DNA of 15,042 bases from an uncultured Prevotella sp. (GTDB lineage Bacteria > Bacteroidota > Bacteroidia > Bacteroidales > Bacteroidaceae). A program made the position numbers and the translations under genes. The notes beneath the pieces were generated by a model that searched no databases, was not told the DNA's origin, and saw only the letters and a list, made by a program, of their open reading frames with translations. The DNA is taken from positions 1-15,042 of the forward strand of contig CAKMOD010000150.1 in the NCBI GenBank assembly GCA_927910885.1, given 5' to 3'. Below are positions 1 to 9,079 of the stretch, one piece after another (the stretch's first letter is position 1; every line of letters begins with the position of its first letter).

Positions 1-1742
1 ATTCTCAACAACAAGACCCATCATTGCTACCTTATCACCAGCAGCCAAACCAAGGTCAGAAGCCTTTACAGTGAAAGTCTTCCATTCGCCTTCAGCCTCA
101 ACAGCTGGCAAAGCTACCTCCTTGTATTCAGTAACATGATCTTTCAAAGCAACAAAGAACTTAGCATGAGAATCCATGCCTGCGACAGTCTTATAGGTAA
201 CAGAGAACTCATAGTCTGGCTTTACCTCAAGCATTGTCTTAAAGAGTTTCACACGTGAGAATGCTGTCTGACCAGAGATTGACAAACATGAGCCACCCCA
301 GTAAGCATCATCAAAGGTAAGTTCTGCCTTTGCAAGACTATTGATATTACCAGCGTTTACTTGATCTGCACGGTCAGTAATCCACCAACGCCATGTTGGC
401 ATATAGTCCTGCGTATTGAGGTTATACCACTTGTGGTTGAAAACAACCTTACCATCCTTGCGGAAGCTCAAACCATTACCAAGGTTAAAGCGTGAAACGA
501 ATGGAACCTGCTGGATAGTAGACTTCGCTGTAAGGAAGGTAGCAAGACCATGGAAGTTCTTCAAGCTTGCATTAGCCAAGTTACAATCAGTATTGATAGC
601 TGGCAACAAAGCTGGGTTGTTATAACCACCACTAAACATAAGCTCTTGCTTCTTCAGATAAGTCTTCTGGATAGCAATGTCAGATGTTCCATTGTCTGTT
701 GCACTCTGGTGGATAAGGCTCTGCCTATGAGCACCCCAGAAACCAATAGAAATATCGTTATCCAACAATGCGCTCCAACTTGCCTGACGCAAACCACGGC
801 CTTGAATATCAAAGCCTGCATAATAGTCGAAACTGCTACGGCCTAAACGCTGTGCTGTACTTACAGAACCTCTTAGATGACTTGGTCCCCAGTTGTAGTT
901 AGCGAAAAGCATATCAGTAGCAATGTTGTCCTTGTTACCAAAGATCTTCTGGTTGTGATTACCCAGACCGCCATCAAAGTGAATACGACCATCATCTCCA
1001 GTACCATCATACCAATGTACTTCAAATTTCCAGTTGAGTTTCTCTGCCTCCTTATGACAAGCAACAAAGAACTCGCTTAACTGCGACATAATCTCAGAGC
1101 TGGTTTTGAATTCAGAGTTAAAACCAATACCATTGATACCATAGTACTTCATCATACGAACCAATGGCTCTGCATTAATGAACTTACCACCCTTTTTTTG
1201 GTAAAGTTTGTACAAAATCTTACCATAGTTATCAAAGCTCCAAGAACTTGGATAAACCGTGTTGCCATAAGGAATAGACATCAGACAACCTACGGTAACA
1301 CCGTTCTTATGAGCAACGTCAGTCAGACCTGCAGTAGAACGAATCCAAGGTGAAGTCCAGTTTCCGTGGATGTCAATGTATGACCACAAACTAAAGTTAT
1401 CGCCTTCAAAGCAATAACGAGGAAGCGCCTTCCACTGAGCGGTAGGGTCGTCAAGCGGTGTCCACAGACACATCTTACGATCGCGCTTCACATTTGAATG
1501 AACCTGATAGTCGCCATCCTTAATACGTTCAAGTGGGCGAACACGTGAGATAAAGAACTGGTCGTCAATATCGCTGACGCCCTGTGGCTGCTTCATCTCG
1601 CCTTTCAACCACGCTTCAAGGTAGTTAGGCAGGTTTTCAAACTTAGCATCCTTAATGTCCAATGGGTGTGTCGGCGTACGCTGTGCACTCACAGTGAGAC
1701 AGCTTGCCAATGCCAAGGATGCAAATAACGTAATCCTTTCAT
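1..1742 (-). CDS. GH85-C: endo-beta-N-acetylglucosaminidase, 3' end cut by window edge, start out of frame
   Basis: Secreted GH85 enzyme expected to cut the GlcNAc-GlcNAc core of N-glycans. The frame is open from the stop at 1758-1756 to base 1, about 578 codons from 1734. The protein begins ITLFASLALASC... and has the catalytic N-S-E triplet (codons 1119-1111, in context GIGFNSEF), a DVAHKNG segment, an FWGAH segment, and PTWRWW at about 396-379. A beta-sandwich module begins after PTWRWW. Parallel motifs show it is a paralogue of GH85-B. The ATG at 1742 reads M-K-G-L-R-Y and stops at 1691-1689. One extra base in the AAA run would give MKRITLF joined to the open frame. The next in-frame ATG, at 1596, would remove the signal peptide. 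The leader has both a lipobox-like LASC and a VSA-Q signal peptidase I site, so lipoprotein versus soluble export is unresolved. The C-terminal modules lie outside the window. Confidence 0.86.
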
Positions 1743-1952
1743 GAATAATAAATGTTTAGTTTATAAATGATTTTAGGTTTATACAGCCATACGCGTATAG
1801 CCATATAAGGTTTGTTCTCTATTCTGTTTAGCTATTATGCTATTTAACTATATTAGTTGTATTAAAGTTTAGATGCTTTTAATAAGCTATAAGATTAGGT
1901 TAAATATAAGTGCCAGAAGGAGTCGAGCTCCTTCCAGCACTTAAAGATATGT
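1743..1952 (-). promoter_or_regulatory. Leader and spacer upstream of GH85-C
   Basis: This AT-rich spacer follows the GH85-B hairpin and leads into GH85-C. It contains a perfect 10-bp palindrome, atacgcgtat, at 1789-1798. Two copies of agccata flank it at 1785-1791 and 1799-1805. This arrangement could be an operator, but no regulator is known. I could not find a convincing Bacteroidota TAnnTTTG -7 element on the minus strand, so a promoter is not established. Confidence 0.3.
1908..1942 (-). terminator. Strong hairpin after GH85-B, probable terminator
   Basis: The hairpin starts 10 bases beyond the GH85-B stop codon. It has two 15-base arms (1908-1922 and 1928-1942) around a 5-base loop. As minus-strand RNA all 15 positions pair, two of them as G-U wobbles. 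The downstream sequence is AT-rich (ATATTTAA) but lacks a clean run of U, so it may be a weak terminator or a 3'-end-stabilising hairpin. Confidence 0.65.
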
Positions 1953-4900
1953 TTACTTACAGATGAATTTCACTGTACGGAGGGTCTTACCGTCCTTCTT
2001 AACATTCACGACGTAAACGCCCTGAGCACCAAGATGGAGACGTACAGACTCAGCACCATTCACTGAAACTGCCTTGCTTGCAACCATCTGACCGTTGGTA
2101 GAGAATACCTGAACGAGGTAGTTACCTGGTGTCTCTACGTCGAACAATACGTCACGATCGATAGCGTAAACCTTCATGTCAGCAGCCTCAGTGCCGTTGA
2201 TACCTGTTGGATCAGCCTTCACCTTGATTACCTGGAAGGTACGAGTGTCAGAACCGTGAGCATTAGTCAAGGTCAATGTAACCTCATAGTCACCAGCCTT
2301 AGCATACTTCAACTTCGCTGTACCAGACATATCAGTACCATTCTGTGATACGATAGTAGCCTTCTTAGCTGTCCACTCTGCAGTAGTCTTCACCTGATAG
2401 TTACCAGATACGAATGCGCTACCTGCGTCGTAAGTTGGAGCATCTGGAACAAGACTTGCAACACCTTCACCAGTACCAACCTTCAACTCACCGTGAGCCA
2501 ACTTAGCATTGCCCACCTTGCTTGTGAAGTAGTGACTTGCATCAGCGTCAGCCTCGAAGTCCCAATAAGCCTTCAAACCTGCATCTGAAGTAGAAGTAGA
2601 TGTCATAGCCTGTGTAGCCTCAGCAGCTGAGATATACTTGTTGAAGAACTTAACATCGTCAATAGTAGCGTTCATCGCAGCTGTGCTGTGACGACCAAGA
2701 CTGATACCGAGGACGTTAGCATCCCACCAGCCATTGTTAACGAATCTCTCTTCGCACAAGCCTTCGCCATTTCTATCACCAATCTGCCAGTTGTGTGCCT
2801 TAGCTTCCTTACCATTGATATAGAGCATAGGCTTGGTATTAGTACCATTACCGTCCATAGCCAATGTGAAGTGTGTCCATGCACCTGGGATGAAGTCAAC
2901 CTTCCAACGCTGCTTGTACTCTGGAGAACCACCACCGTTCTTAGCACGGAGTGTCAACTCGTAAACACCAGTACTTGGATCGTATGTAGACCAGAATGTA
3001 CCCCAGTTGTTCTGTGGCCAACCTGTACCTGGATCACGCATATCGACAATCTGAGTACCACCAGACAAGCTGTTGAACTTAACCCAGAATGCAAGTGACC
3101 AAGGCTGGTTGTTATTTGTCAAACCGAGCTCAGAAACCTTAACACCTACTGGCTTCTCGAGTGTCTTGATACCTCTTGAACCAGAACCATCAGCCTTCTT
3201 ACCCTCATACTTCATTGTTACCTCGCTGTTAGCAACAACCTCGATAGAAGTCTCGCTGTCGTTAGCTGTGAGCTTGTTGATATGAGGAACAGCACCTACT
3301 GCATCAGAAGTAATCTGAACGTAGTTAGCATATCTTACCTCCTTGTCAACGCGAGCACCATTCTCTGTAACCTTACCTGTAAGAACGAGGTCGTAGAAAC
3401 CAACCTGATTCAAACCGTTAACCTTGATTTCAGTTGTATTGTTGCTGCTTGCTACAACTGTACCATTGTGCTCAATCTTCCAGTTACCAGCCTCGTGACG
3501 TGGGTCAACATAAGCGATAGTGAAAGCCTCGTTTGGCTTGATAACAGACTTGTCAGCCTTGATTTCGTCGCTGTAGTCATAGCTTGTGAAGATATCGTGA
3601 TCCTCGCCCCAAGCGATATCACTCTCCTTCTTCATATCGAGAGATACTGCAGACACACCGAACTTAAGCTTGCCCTGACCCTTCAAGTCAACAGGAACTG
3701 AGTAGTACATACCTGCCCATGATGTTGTTACACCCATGAGGATTGGATCCTTACCTTCCTGCTTAGCCCAGAGCTTGAAGAGAGAAGTCTTCACGTCTGT
3801 GTTGTAGCAAGGCTCACCAGATGCCTTATCGTTAGGCATGTTGAAGATAATCTTACCATCAACACCATTCTTTGCAGAGTGCAAGAGAGCTGTCTTTGCG
3901 ATTACTGGCTTTGCTGGAGCAGCGAATGTGCCACGAACGATTGAGAACTCACCGAGGTAGAGGTTCAAGTCAGCAGCATTCTCCATCTTCAAAGCAACGA
4001 GTGCAAGTGTCTTACCGTTCAAAGTACCATCAACAGTGATAGTCTTCTCTACCCACTTGTCCTCATCAGCCTCATCAGTAGAAGCCAATACTGGATAAGC
4101 CTTCTCAGCATTTACAGCGTCCTCTGTTGTGAATACCAAAGAAGCATCAGCCTTACCACCCTTAACCTTATAACGGAAGGTGATAACGTCGCCAGACTTC
4201 AAAGCATACTTTGTCTTGAAGAGGTGGAGATACTCCTTAGAAGTAGAACCGTGTACACGTACAGTAGAACCGCCCATGTAAGCATCGTCCCATACGAACT
4301 CTGCATCAAGGCCGTTTGCAGGAACATCAGCTGCGGTACGACCGAGCAACTTGTCAGCAAACCACCAACGCCATGTTGGCAAATAGTCCTGTACACCTAC
4401 GTTAGCCCAAGGACAATCGTTCTTGCGTACACCACCGTAGTTGAAGAACTTACCGTTACCGAGGTTGAAGTAAGTGATGAATGGCTCTACAGCGAGGTCC
4501 CAAGACATAGAACTACGTGCAGTCATCATCGCTGACATACCAGCGAAGTCTGTGTTATCAGCATTGTAGTTCAAGCTGTTATTGATTGCAATAGAGTTAA
4601 CTGGGTTACGTGAACCGCTTGAGAACCAACGCTCAGTACGCAACATATAAGTGCGCTGCTTTGTCTCAGCATCACTACCCTTCTCACCACGGCTCTCGAA
4701 GAACATATTCTGTGAGTGTGCACCCCAGAGACCGATAGAGATACGATGATTCTTCAACAAAGTCCAACGTGAACCGCTTCTTGGCTCACCACCCTGCATG
4801 TTGATACCAGCGTAGAGATCCAATGGGTCACGATTGATTTCCTCAGCCTTCTCTACTGACTGCTGGAGCAACCAATCAGCGTTCCAGTTATAGTTGAAGA

Positions 4901-5687
4901 AGAGGTTTGCAGCCTCGCTACCACCTTCACCGAAGATACTCTTGTTATTGTCGTTAAGACCCTGGTCGAAAGCAATACGACCCTGATCGTTGGTACCATC
5001 ATACCAAAGATTCTCGTAAATTGGGTTGTAAGGCTTGATTGCCTTGTTAAGGTTTACGTGGAAATCTCTAAGTGCTCTTGTCACACGACCTGCACCGAAG
5101 AACTCAGTATACTCAGAGTTATAGCCGAGACCATCGTAACCAAAGTACTTCATGAAGTCAGCTGCATTCTGAACATTTGAAGTTGCGATGTTGTTCAAAG
5201 TTGTTCTCCAATCGCTCTTAAGGCTACCATAAGGAATACCAGCAACAGAAGAAACAGGCACACCATTCTTGTGCGCTACATCGAGCAACGATGCAGGAAT
5301 ACGACCGAGACCACAGTTCCAATCACCCCAGTGAGTAACGTATGGCCACATTGAGAACACCTCAGAGTCGAAGACACCATCAGGAAGGGCGTTCTTGCTT
5401 GGCACATTCCATGGGAGCCATGCAAGGAGCTTCTTGTCGTTAGAATCTGTGAGATCCTGACGAACCTGTGTGTCTACGTTACGGAAACGTTTCTTTGGTC
5501 TTACACGAGAGATGAAGAAGTTATCATCCTCATTAATTGTAGGATTTGCCTTTGTCCAGCTCTGCAGTTTGTTTGCAAACTGATGAGAGTCAAAGCCCCA
5601 CTGAATGTAGTCGCTCTTGAGTTCCTGTGCCATCAAGGTAGATGGAATCAAGCAGCAACCGAAAAGAAGTAAATGAATTCTTCTCAT
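1953..5687 (-). CDS. GH85-B: multidomain endo-beta-N-acetylglucosaminidase with LamG-like, PKD-like and type IX sorting domains
   Basis: A 1244-residue secreted enzyme expected to release N-glycans by cleaving the chitobiose core. Residues 1-20 form a signal peptide with a likely cut at LMA-Q. The GH85 barrel runs about 50-445, with catalytic N190-S191-E192 in GLGYNSEY, LWGAHS at 320-325 and PTWRWW at 437-442. A beta-sandwich (about 455-585), an FN3-like stretch (590-695) and an Ig-like stretch (710-795) follow. A LamG/concanavalin-like module spans about 855-1045 (WSLAFWVKF, WTHFTLAMDG, LYINGKEAKAH, AYWDFEAD). A PKD-like fold spans 1080-1156 and a type IX (Por) sorting domain 1165-1244, ending in K. 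The start is well placed: basic MRR followed by a hydrophobic core. It is closer to GH85-C than to GH85-A. Catalysis and surface sorting are inferred from motifs; the exact glycan is unknown. Confidence 0.93.
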   Translation of the reverse strand: MRRIHLLLFGCCLIPSTLMAQELKSDYIQWGFDSHQFANKLQSWTKANPTINEDDNFFISRVRPKKRFRNVDTQVRQDLTDSNDKKLLAWLPWNVPSKNALPDGVFDSEVFSMWPYVTHWGDWNCGLGRIPASLLDVAHKNGVPVSSVAGIPYGSLKSDWRTTLNNIATSNVQNAADFMKYFGYDGLGYNSEYTEFFGAGRVTRALRDFHVNLNKAIKPYNPIYENLWYDGTNDQGRIAFDQGLNDNNKSIFGEGGSEAANLFFNYNWNADWLLQQSVEKAEEINRDPLDLYAGINMQGGEPRSGSRWTLLKNHRISIGLWGAHSQNMFFESRGEKGSDAETKQRTYMLRTERWFSSGSRNPVNSIAINNSLNYNADNTDFAGMSAMMTARSSMSWDLAVEPFITYFNLGNGKFFNYGGVRKNDCPWANVGVQDYLPTWRWWFADKLLGRTAADVPANGLDAEFVWDDAYMGGSTVRVHGSTSKEYLHLFKTKYALKSGDVITFRYKVKGGKADASLVFTTEDAVNAEKAYPVLASTDEADEDKWVEKTITVDGTLNGKTLALVALKMENAADLNLYLGEFSIVRGTFAAPAKPVIAKTALLHSAKNGVDGKIIFNMPNDKASGEPCYNTDVKTSLFKLWAKQEGKDPILMGVTTSWAGMYYSVPVDLKGQGKLKFGVSAVSLDMKKESDIAWGEDHDIFTSYDYSDEIKADKSVIKPNEAFTIAYVDPRHEAGNWKIEHNGTVVASSNNTTEIKVNGLNQVGFYDLVLTGKVTENGARVDKEVRYANYVQITSDAVGAVPHINKLTANDSETSIEVVANSEVTMKYEGKKADGSGSRGIKTLEKPVGVKVSELGLTNNNQPWSLAFWVKFNSLSGGTQIVDMRDPGTGWPQNNWGTFWSTYDPSTGVYELTLRAKNGGGSPEYKQRWKVDFIPGAWTHFTLAMDGNGTNTKPMLYINGKEAKAHNWQIGDRNGEGLCEERFVNNGWWDANVLGISLGRHSTAAMNATIDDVKFFNKYISAAEATQAMTSTSTSDAGLKAYWDFEADADASHYFTSKVGNAKLAHGELKVGTGEGVASLVPDAPTYDAGSAFVSGNYQVKTTAEWTAKKATIVSQNGTDMSGTAKLKYAKAGDYEVTLTLTNAHGSDTRTFQVIKVKADPTGINGTEAADMKVYAIDRDVLFDVETPGNYLVQVFSTNGQMVASKAVSVNGAESVRLHLGAQGVYVVNVKKDGKTLRTVKFICK

Positions 5688-5743
5688 GATTGATTTTGGG
5701 TTTAATGTTATTGAATAATTGAAAATCTAATTACCGTTTATAT

Positions 5744-5800
5744 CTGCTTCCCTCTCTTTTGAGAGTGCAGGTTATGTCCAAGGACAATGTTTTGAAGCAG
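5744..5800 (-). promoter_or_regulatory. Possible three-way-junction leader RNA of GH85-B
   Basis: In the minus-strand transcript, a closing stem pairs CTGCTTC (5800-5794) with GAAGCAG (5750-5744). It encloses two hairpins: TGTC-CTTG-GACA (5786-5775) and CTCTC-AAAA-GAGAG (5765-5752). The element ends 56 bases before the GH85-B ATG. It matches no riboswitch family I recognise, and stems this short can arise by chance. Confidence 0.3.
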
Positions 5801-5888
5801 TGCTGTCTGCTATCCTTTCTCACATGAGTTACTCACTATCGCCTTACGACGTAATCTTAATGAATTCCTCTGACCGTCTTCATCTGAT

Positions 5889-5927
5889 GTGCTAACGCCC
5901 CGCACGTGTTGTGCTAATGGTCAGCAC
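5889..5927. repeat. Two tandem 17-base palindromic units
   Basis: GTGC-n9-GCAC occupies 5889-5905 and GTGCT-n7-AGCAC occupies 5911-5927, exactly 22 bases apart. Both begin GTGCTAA. The pair resembles a small REP-like intergenic palindrome. Copy number elsewhere in the genome cannot be seen here. Confidence 0.45.
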
Positions 5928-6024
5928 CACTCGTGTTGATGCCTAATAGCCTTTCAAATGTTGCCGTATCGCGAGAAAATTATTCAATATAGACAGCGAA
6001 AAAACTTACCTATTTAAGCAAAAC

Positions 6025-6063
6025 AAGGTTATCCGACTCGATTTTGTCAAGCCAGATAACCTT
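6025..6063 (-). terminator. Terminator-like hairpin after GH85-A
   Basis: A perfect 9-bp stem, AAGGTTATC with GATAACCTT (6063-6055 and 6033-6025 in transcript order), begins 19 bases past the GH85-A stop. A GAC/GTC pairing can extend it inside the loop. On the minus strand it is followed by GTTTTGC, a short U-rich tract that fits an intrinsic terminator of modest strength. Confidence 0.6.
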
Positions 6064-6082
6064 ATTATTATGATATCACTTA

Positions 6083-9079
6083 TTACTTAATTGTAATTTT
6101 CTGTGTACGGATAACATTGTTGTTCTGCATCTTAACGAGGTAAACACCTGCTGGCAACTCATTTGTGTTAAATGACTTTGGATTAACCAAGCTCTTCACG
6201 GTCTGACCGTCAGTAGAGAATACCCATGCGCGCTCAACGTTCTGGAATACTACCTTACCACCTGCAACTGTGAGCTGTGAAGCACCGCCAACAGCAGAAG
6301 AAGCAATATTAGTAGAACCACCCTCGAGCAACTCTGGCTCATCAGCAACACCCTGATCGTGGGTATCAGCCTTAGCACCACGAGCTGGATTAGAACCAGT
6401 GATGGTTACAGCAAAGTCGATAGCGAAGCCCTTATTGAACTTACCAGTTGGTGTCAAACCACCCTGGAACCAAGCATCACAGAATACGAGACGGATACGG
6501 CTCTTACCAGGCTTAGCATCTGTAGGAACCTGGAAGGTGTACTCATTCAACTGAGTAACCTGCTCAGGAACGCCCTTACGAACCTTACCAAAGAATACTA
6601 CGCACTCACCCTCAGCCTGATTGTCAGAAAGGTTCTCAGGATTGAACTGCTTGTCGCCGTTGAAGTCCATCCAAGCCTTACCCATACAGTAGCGGAGGTC
6701 GTCTTGACTGCCATCTGTACCTTGGAATGCCTGATAGCCCTGAATCTTCACCTTAACAGTTGCACCCTGCTCAACGATTAACTCGTGGTCAGCTGTTGCA
6801 TCAACGTAGTTAGTCTGATTACCAGCAGGACCTGCTGCTGTATAGTTGATGTTCTGTGTACCACCCTCTGTCTGGAACTTCTTAACAAAACGAATCTTAC
6901 GAGCTGTTTCAGCACCAGCAGCAGACTCATCCAACTCAACAGTACCGTATGACTCTTCCTGCTGTGCAGGGAGCTGAGACTGGTCAGCACGTGGAACAGC
7001 AATCCACTGAACCTTTGAATAGGTCTTCAAGTCAGTACTTACTGAACGCACACCAATGTATGGTTTGTCTGCAGCACTTGTGAACTGAATGTTAGGAATG
7101 TAAGTAGCCCACTGAGAAGTACGTCCTACCTCAGACACCTTACCATTCTCACCATTCTTATAGAGAATCTCGAAGTGGTCGATATTAGCCTCATCGTTGT
7201 AAACAGTTGGGTTGTTACCAGCCTCCTTATCGATACCCCAAACAGCCTTAACAGAGAGAGAAGACTTAGTTTCTTCCTTCACCTGAACGGTCAAGTTCTT
7301 TACATTTGCTGGTGTAGCTGTCACGTCATCATTGAGCTCGAGCTTACCAACGAGAACATCGTAGTCAGGAGTAGCGTTCTTAACGCGCAAACCGATACGC
7401 TCGATCTTCTGACCAACAGCGATATCGTTCAGCTCAACCTTCTTCTCTGCCCAGCTTGCACTCTCGGTGTTACCCAATTCGTAAGCCTTCCATGAACCGT
7501 TCACGCGAACGATGAGAGAAAGTTTTGAGTCTGTATTACCAGCCTTACCAGTCTTGATAGCTACCTTAGCAACTACCTTACCAGCAGAAGGAGTGAGGTT
7601 AGTCTTAAAGAGAACAACGTCTGTAGCAGTTGCGTTGTTAACGCCCTTCAAGCGAAGTGCTGCACCACCGTTGTAAGCATCCTCATTAGTGAATGAAGGC
7701 TGTACGTCGAAGCTTGCGTTCTCTGTACCTGGCTGAACAACCATCCAACGATAAGTTGGAACTACGTCCTGTGCAGACATATTGTACCAAGAGCCAGCTG
7801 TCTTCTTTCCCTTATAGTGATAACGCTCACCAGCACCCGTATTGAAGTGGGTAGCGAAAGGAAGATTGCCAGAGATAGCTGTACGCTCTGGAATCCAAGA
7901 AGCAAGACCAGCAAAGTTAGTCAATGCTGGTACACCACCATGTGCCTCAACCTCATTACCATAGTTTCTAATCTCTGGACGAGACAATGGGTTACGATTA
8001 CCACCAGAGAAGGCACGCTCAAGGTGCGCCTGATAGTTATGCATACGCTCCATAGCGTTACCACCGGTGTTATAGCTCCAGAAACGACTTTCTGCATGCT
8101 CACCCCAAAGGCAGATACCACAACGCTTAGCTTCCGCATTCTTATTAAGGCTGTTCCATCTTCTGTTCATGCTTACCATCCATACACCAGCGTACAGACC
8201 ATCAGCAGAACCCATTGTTCTCTCAGCCTCTCTAACAGAACCGTCCATATTCCAGCTAAAGTCATCGCTTGCATAGTTCAGCATCACCTCAGAAATACGC
8301 TCGTCTGGACTTGTACCCCACATATAGCTTGAGTTATAGCCAGTCAGACTTGAGCTGGTTGTATAATACATGATTTTGAAGTCATTGAAACCTTCAGCCT
8401 TCGCAATCTTGTAAAGCTCCTTGTGGAATTTAACGTTATCTTCATTCGTGTAGTTGCTTGTGCTCTCCCAGTTATAGTTGATACCATCGAAACCGAGGAA
8501 GCGCATACAGTTGATGATTGGCTGTGTATAGCGGAACTTACCATCAGCATTTCTTCTCATAATGAAGTCCTGCCAGCTATTAGCCGCACCACCTGTTGTA
8601 TGATCGAAGAACTTAATACCAGCGAAGATGCTTGTACCGTTACGGTGAGCAGCATCTGCCCAAGAACCTGGAGCCTGGAACAAACCGTAGTTCCATGCAC
8701 CGAAGAGGTTGGTATAGTTCCACATTGAGAAGTTATCGTTAGCAAATGTGCTTGAAGGATAACCACCGAGGTTCTTACCTGCACCACCAGGAATATTCAT
8801 GAAGAGGTTACGATTCTCGTAAGTGTCCTGAATAAGACGGTCATTACGTGATTCGATATTGCGCTTCTTCACGTGAGTACGGATAAACTCAACCTCGTCC
8901 TTGATGCCCCATGCCTCAAGGTCGGCATCTGTAGGATATTTGCGACCCTGCTCAATCAACTTTGCAAAGTTCTCCAACAAAGTCTGGTCACCAAGTTTTG
9001 AAAGGTCGTAGATTTGCGTAGAAGCTGTAGGAGACATATTTGTCTGAGCTGCAACACCCATTGGTGCCATAGACAACAT
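6083..9079 (-). CDS. GH85-A: endo-beta-N-acetylglucosaminidase with GEVED-like and type IX sorting domains
   Basis: A secreted GH85 enzyme expected to hydrolyse the N-glycan chitobiose core. Numbering is from the first in-frame ATG (9079). The GH85 barrel spans about 55-450, with catalytic N203-W204-E205 in GINYNWES, LWGEHAES at 324-331 and PTYRW at 441-445. A beta-sandwich follows at 455-585 and an FN3-like stretch at 590-695. A GEVED-like domain spans 725-893, with a calcium-loop-like DFNGDKQF at 805-812. A type IX sorting domain spans 930-998 (ELPAGVYLVKM, ending in K). The start is anomalous. Translation from 9079 gives MLSMAPMGVAAQ, a hydrophobic leader without a basic end. The in-frame upstream codons encode FTLSAWVVAA, and the natural ATG at 9122 is one base out of frame. 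The intended product is probably MNKKFTLSAWVV..., cut at VAA-Q. It is the most divergent of the three GH85 proteins, with NWE rather than NSE. Confidence 0.92.
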   Translation of the reverse strand: MLSMAPMGVAAQTNMSPTASTQIYDLSKLGDQTLLENFAKLIEQGRKYPTDADLEAWGIKDEVEFIRTHVKKRNIESRNDRLIQDTYENRNLFMNIPGGAGKNLGGYPSSTFANDNFSMWNYTNLFGAWNYGLFQAPGSWADAAHRNGTSIFAGIKFFDHTTGGAANSWQDFIMRRNADGKFRYTQPIINCMRFLGFDGINYNWESTSNYTNEDNVKFHKELYKIAKAEGFNDFKIMYYTTSSSLTGYNSSYMWGTSPDERISEVMLNYASDDFSWNMDGSVREAERTMGSADGLYAGVWMVSMNRRWNSLNKNAEAKRCGICLWGEHAESRFWSYNTGGNAMERMHNYQAHLERAFSGGNRNPLSRPEIRNYGNEVEAHGGVPALTNFAGLASWIPERTAISGNLPFATHFNTGAGERYHYKGKKTAGSWYNMSAQDVVPTYRWMVVQPGTENASFDVQPSFTNEDAYNGGAALRLKGVNNATATDVVLFKTNLTPSAGKVVAKVAIKTGKAGNTDSKLSLIVRVNGSWKAYELGNTESASWAEKKVELNDIAVGQKIERIGLRVKNATPDYDVLVGKLELNDDVTATPANVKNLTVQVKEETKSSLSVKAVWGIDKEAGNNPTVYNDEANIDHFEILYKNGENGKVSEVGRTSQWATYIPNIQFTSAADKPYIGVRSVSTDLKTYSKVQWIAVPRADQSQLPAQQEESYGTVELDESAAGAETARKIRFVKKFQTEGGTQNINYTAAGPAGNQTNYVDATADHELIVEQGATVKVKIQGYQAFQGTDGSQDDLRYCMGKAWMDFNGDKQFNPENLSDNQAEGECVVFFGKVRKGVPEQVTQLNEYTFQVPTDAKPGKSRIRLVFCDAWFQGGLTPTGKFNKGFAIDFAVTITGSNPARGAKADTHDQGVADEPELLEGGSTNIASSAVGGASQLTVAGGKVVFQNVERAWVFSTDGQTVKSLVNPKSFNTNELPAGVYLVKMQNNNVIRTQKITIK

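Larger units (their letters stand above)
5688..6082 (-). promoter_or_regulatory. 395-base spacer between GH85-A and GH85-B; likely separate leader for GH85-B
   Basis: No plausible gene or tRNA was seen on either strand. From the GH85-A side it holds a terminator-like hairpin (6025-6063), two tandem 17-base palindromic units (5889-5927) and a possible three-way-junction RNA (5744-5800) close to the GH85-B start. The length and the hairpin suggest GH85-B has its own promoter, but no clear -7/-33 pair was found. Confidence 0.45.

Noticed and set aside
416..1080. Short open frames on both strands at the left end
   Set aside because: The minus-strand GH85-C frame is continuously open here and encodes the GH85 motifs, which explains the whole stretch.
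1785..1805. AGCCATA pair around the ATACGCGTAT palindrome as a definite operator
   Set aside because: It is a single short occurrence with no matching site before the other genes; it was kept only as a note in the leader entry.
5688..6082. Possible small gene, tRNA or transposon remnant in the long spacer
   Set aside because: No cloverleaf, no open frame with a plausible start, and no terminal inverted repeats or transposase fragments were seen.
7817..8332. 171-codon open frame on the plus strand opposite GH85-A
   Set aside because: It lies wholly inside a confidently identified gene on the other strand, has no recognisable domain, and its composition fits an antisense shadow of the biased codons in GH85-A.
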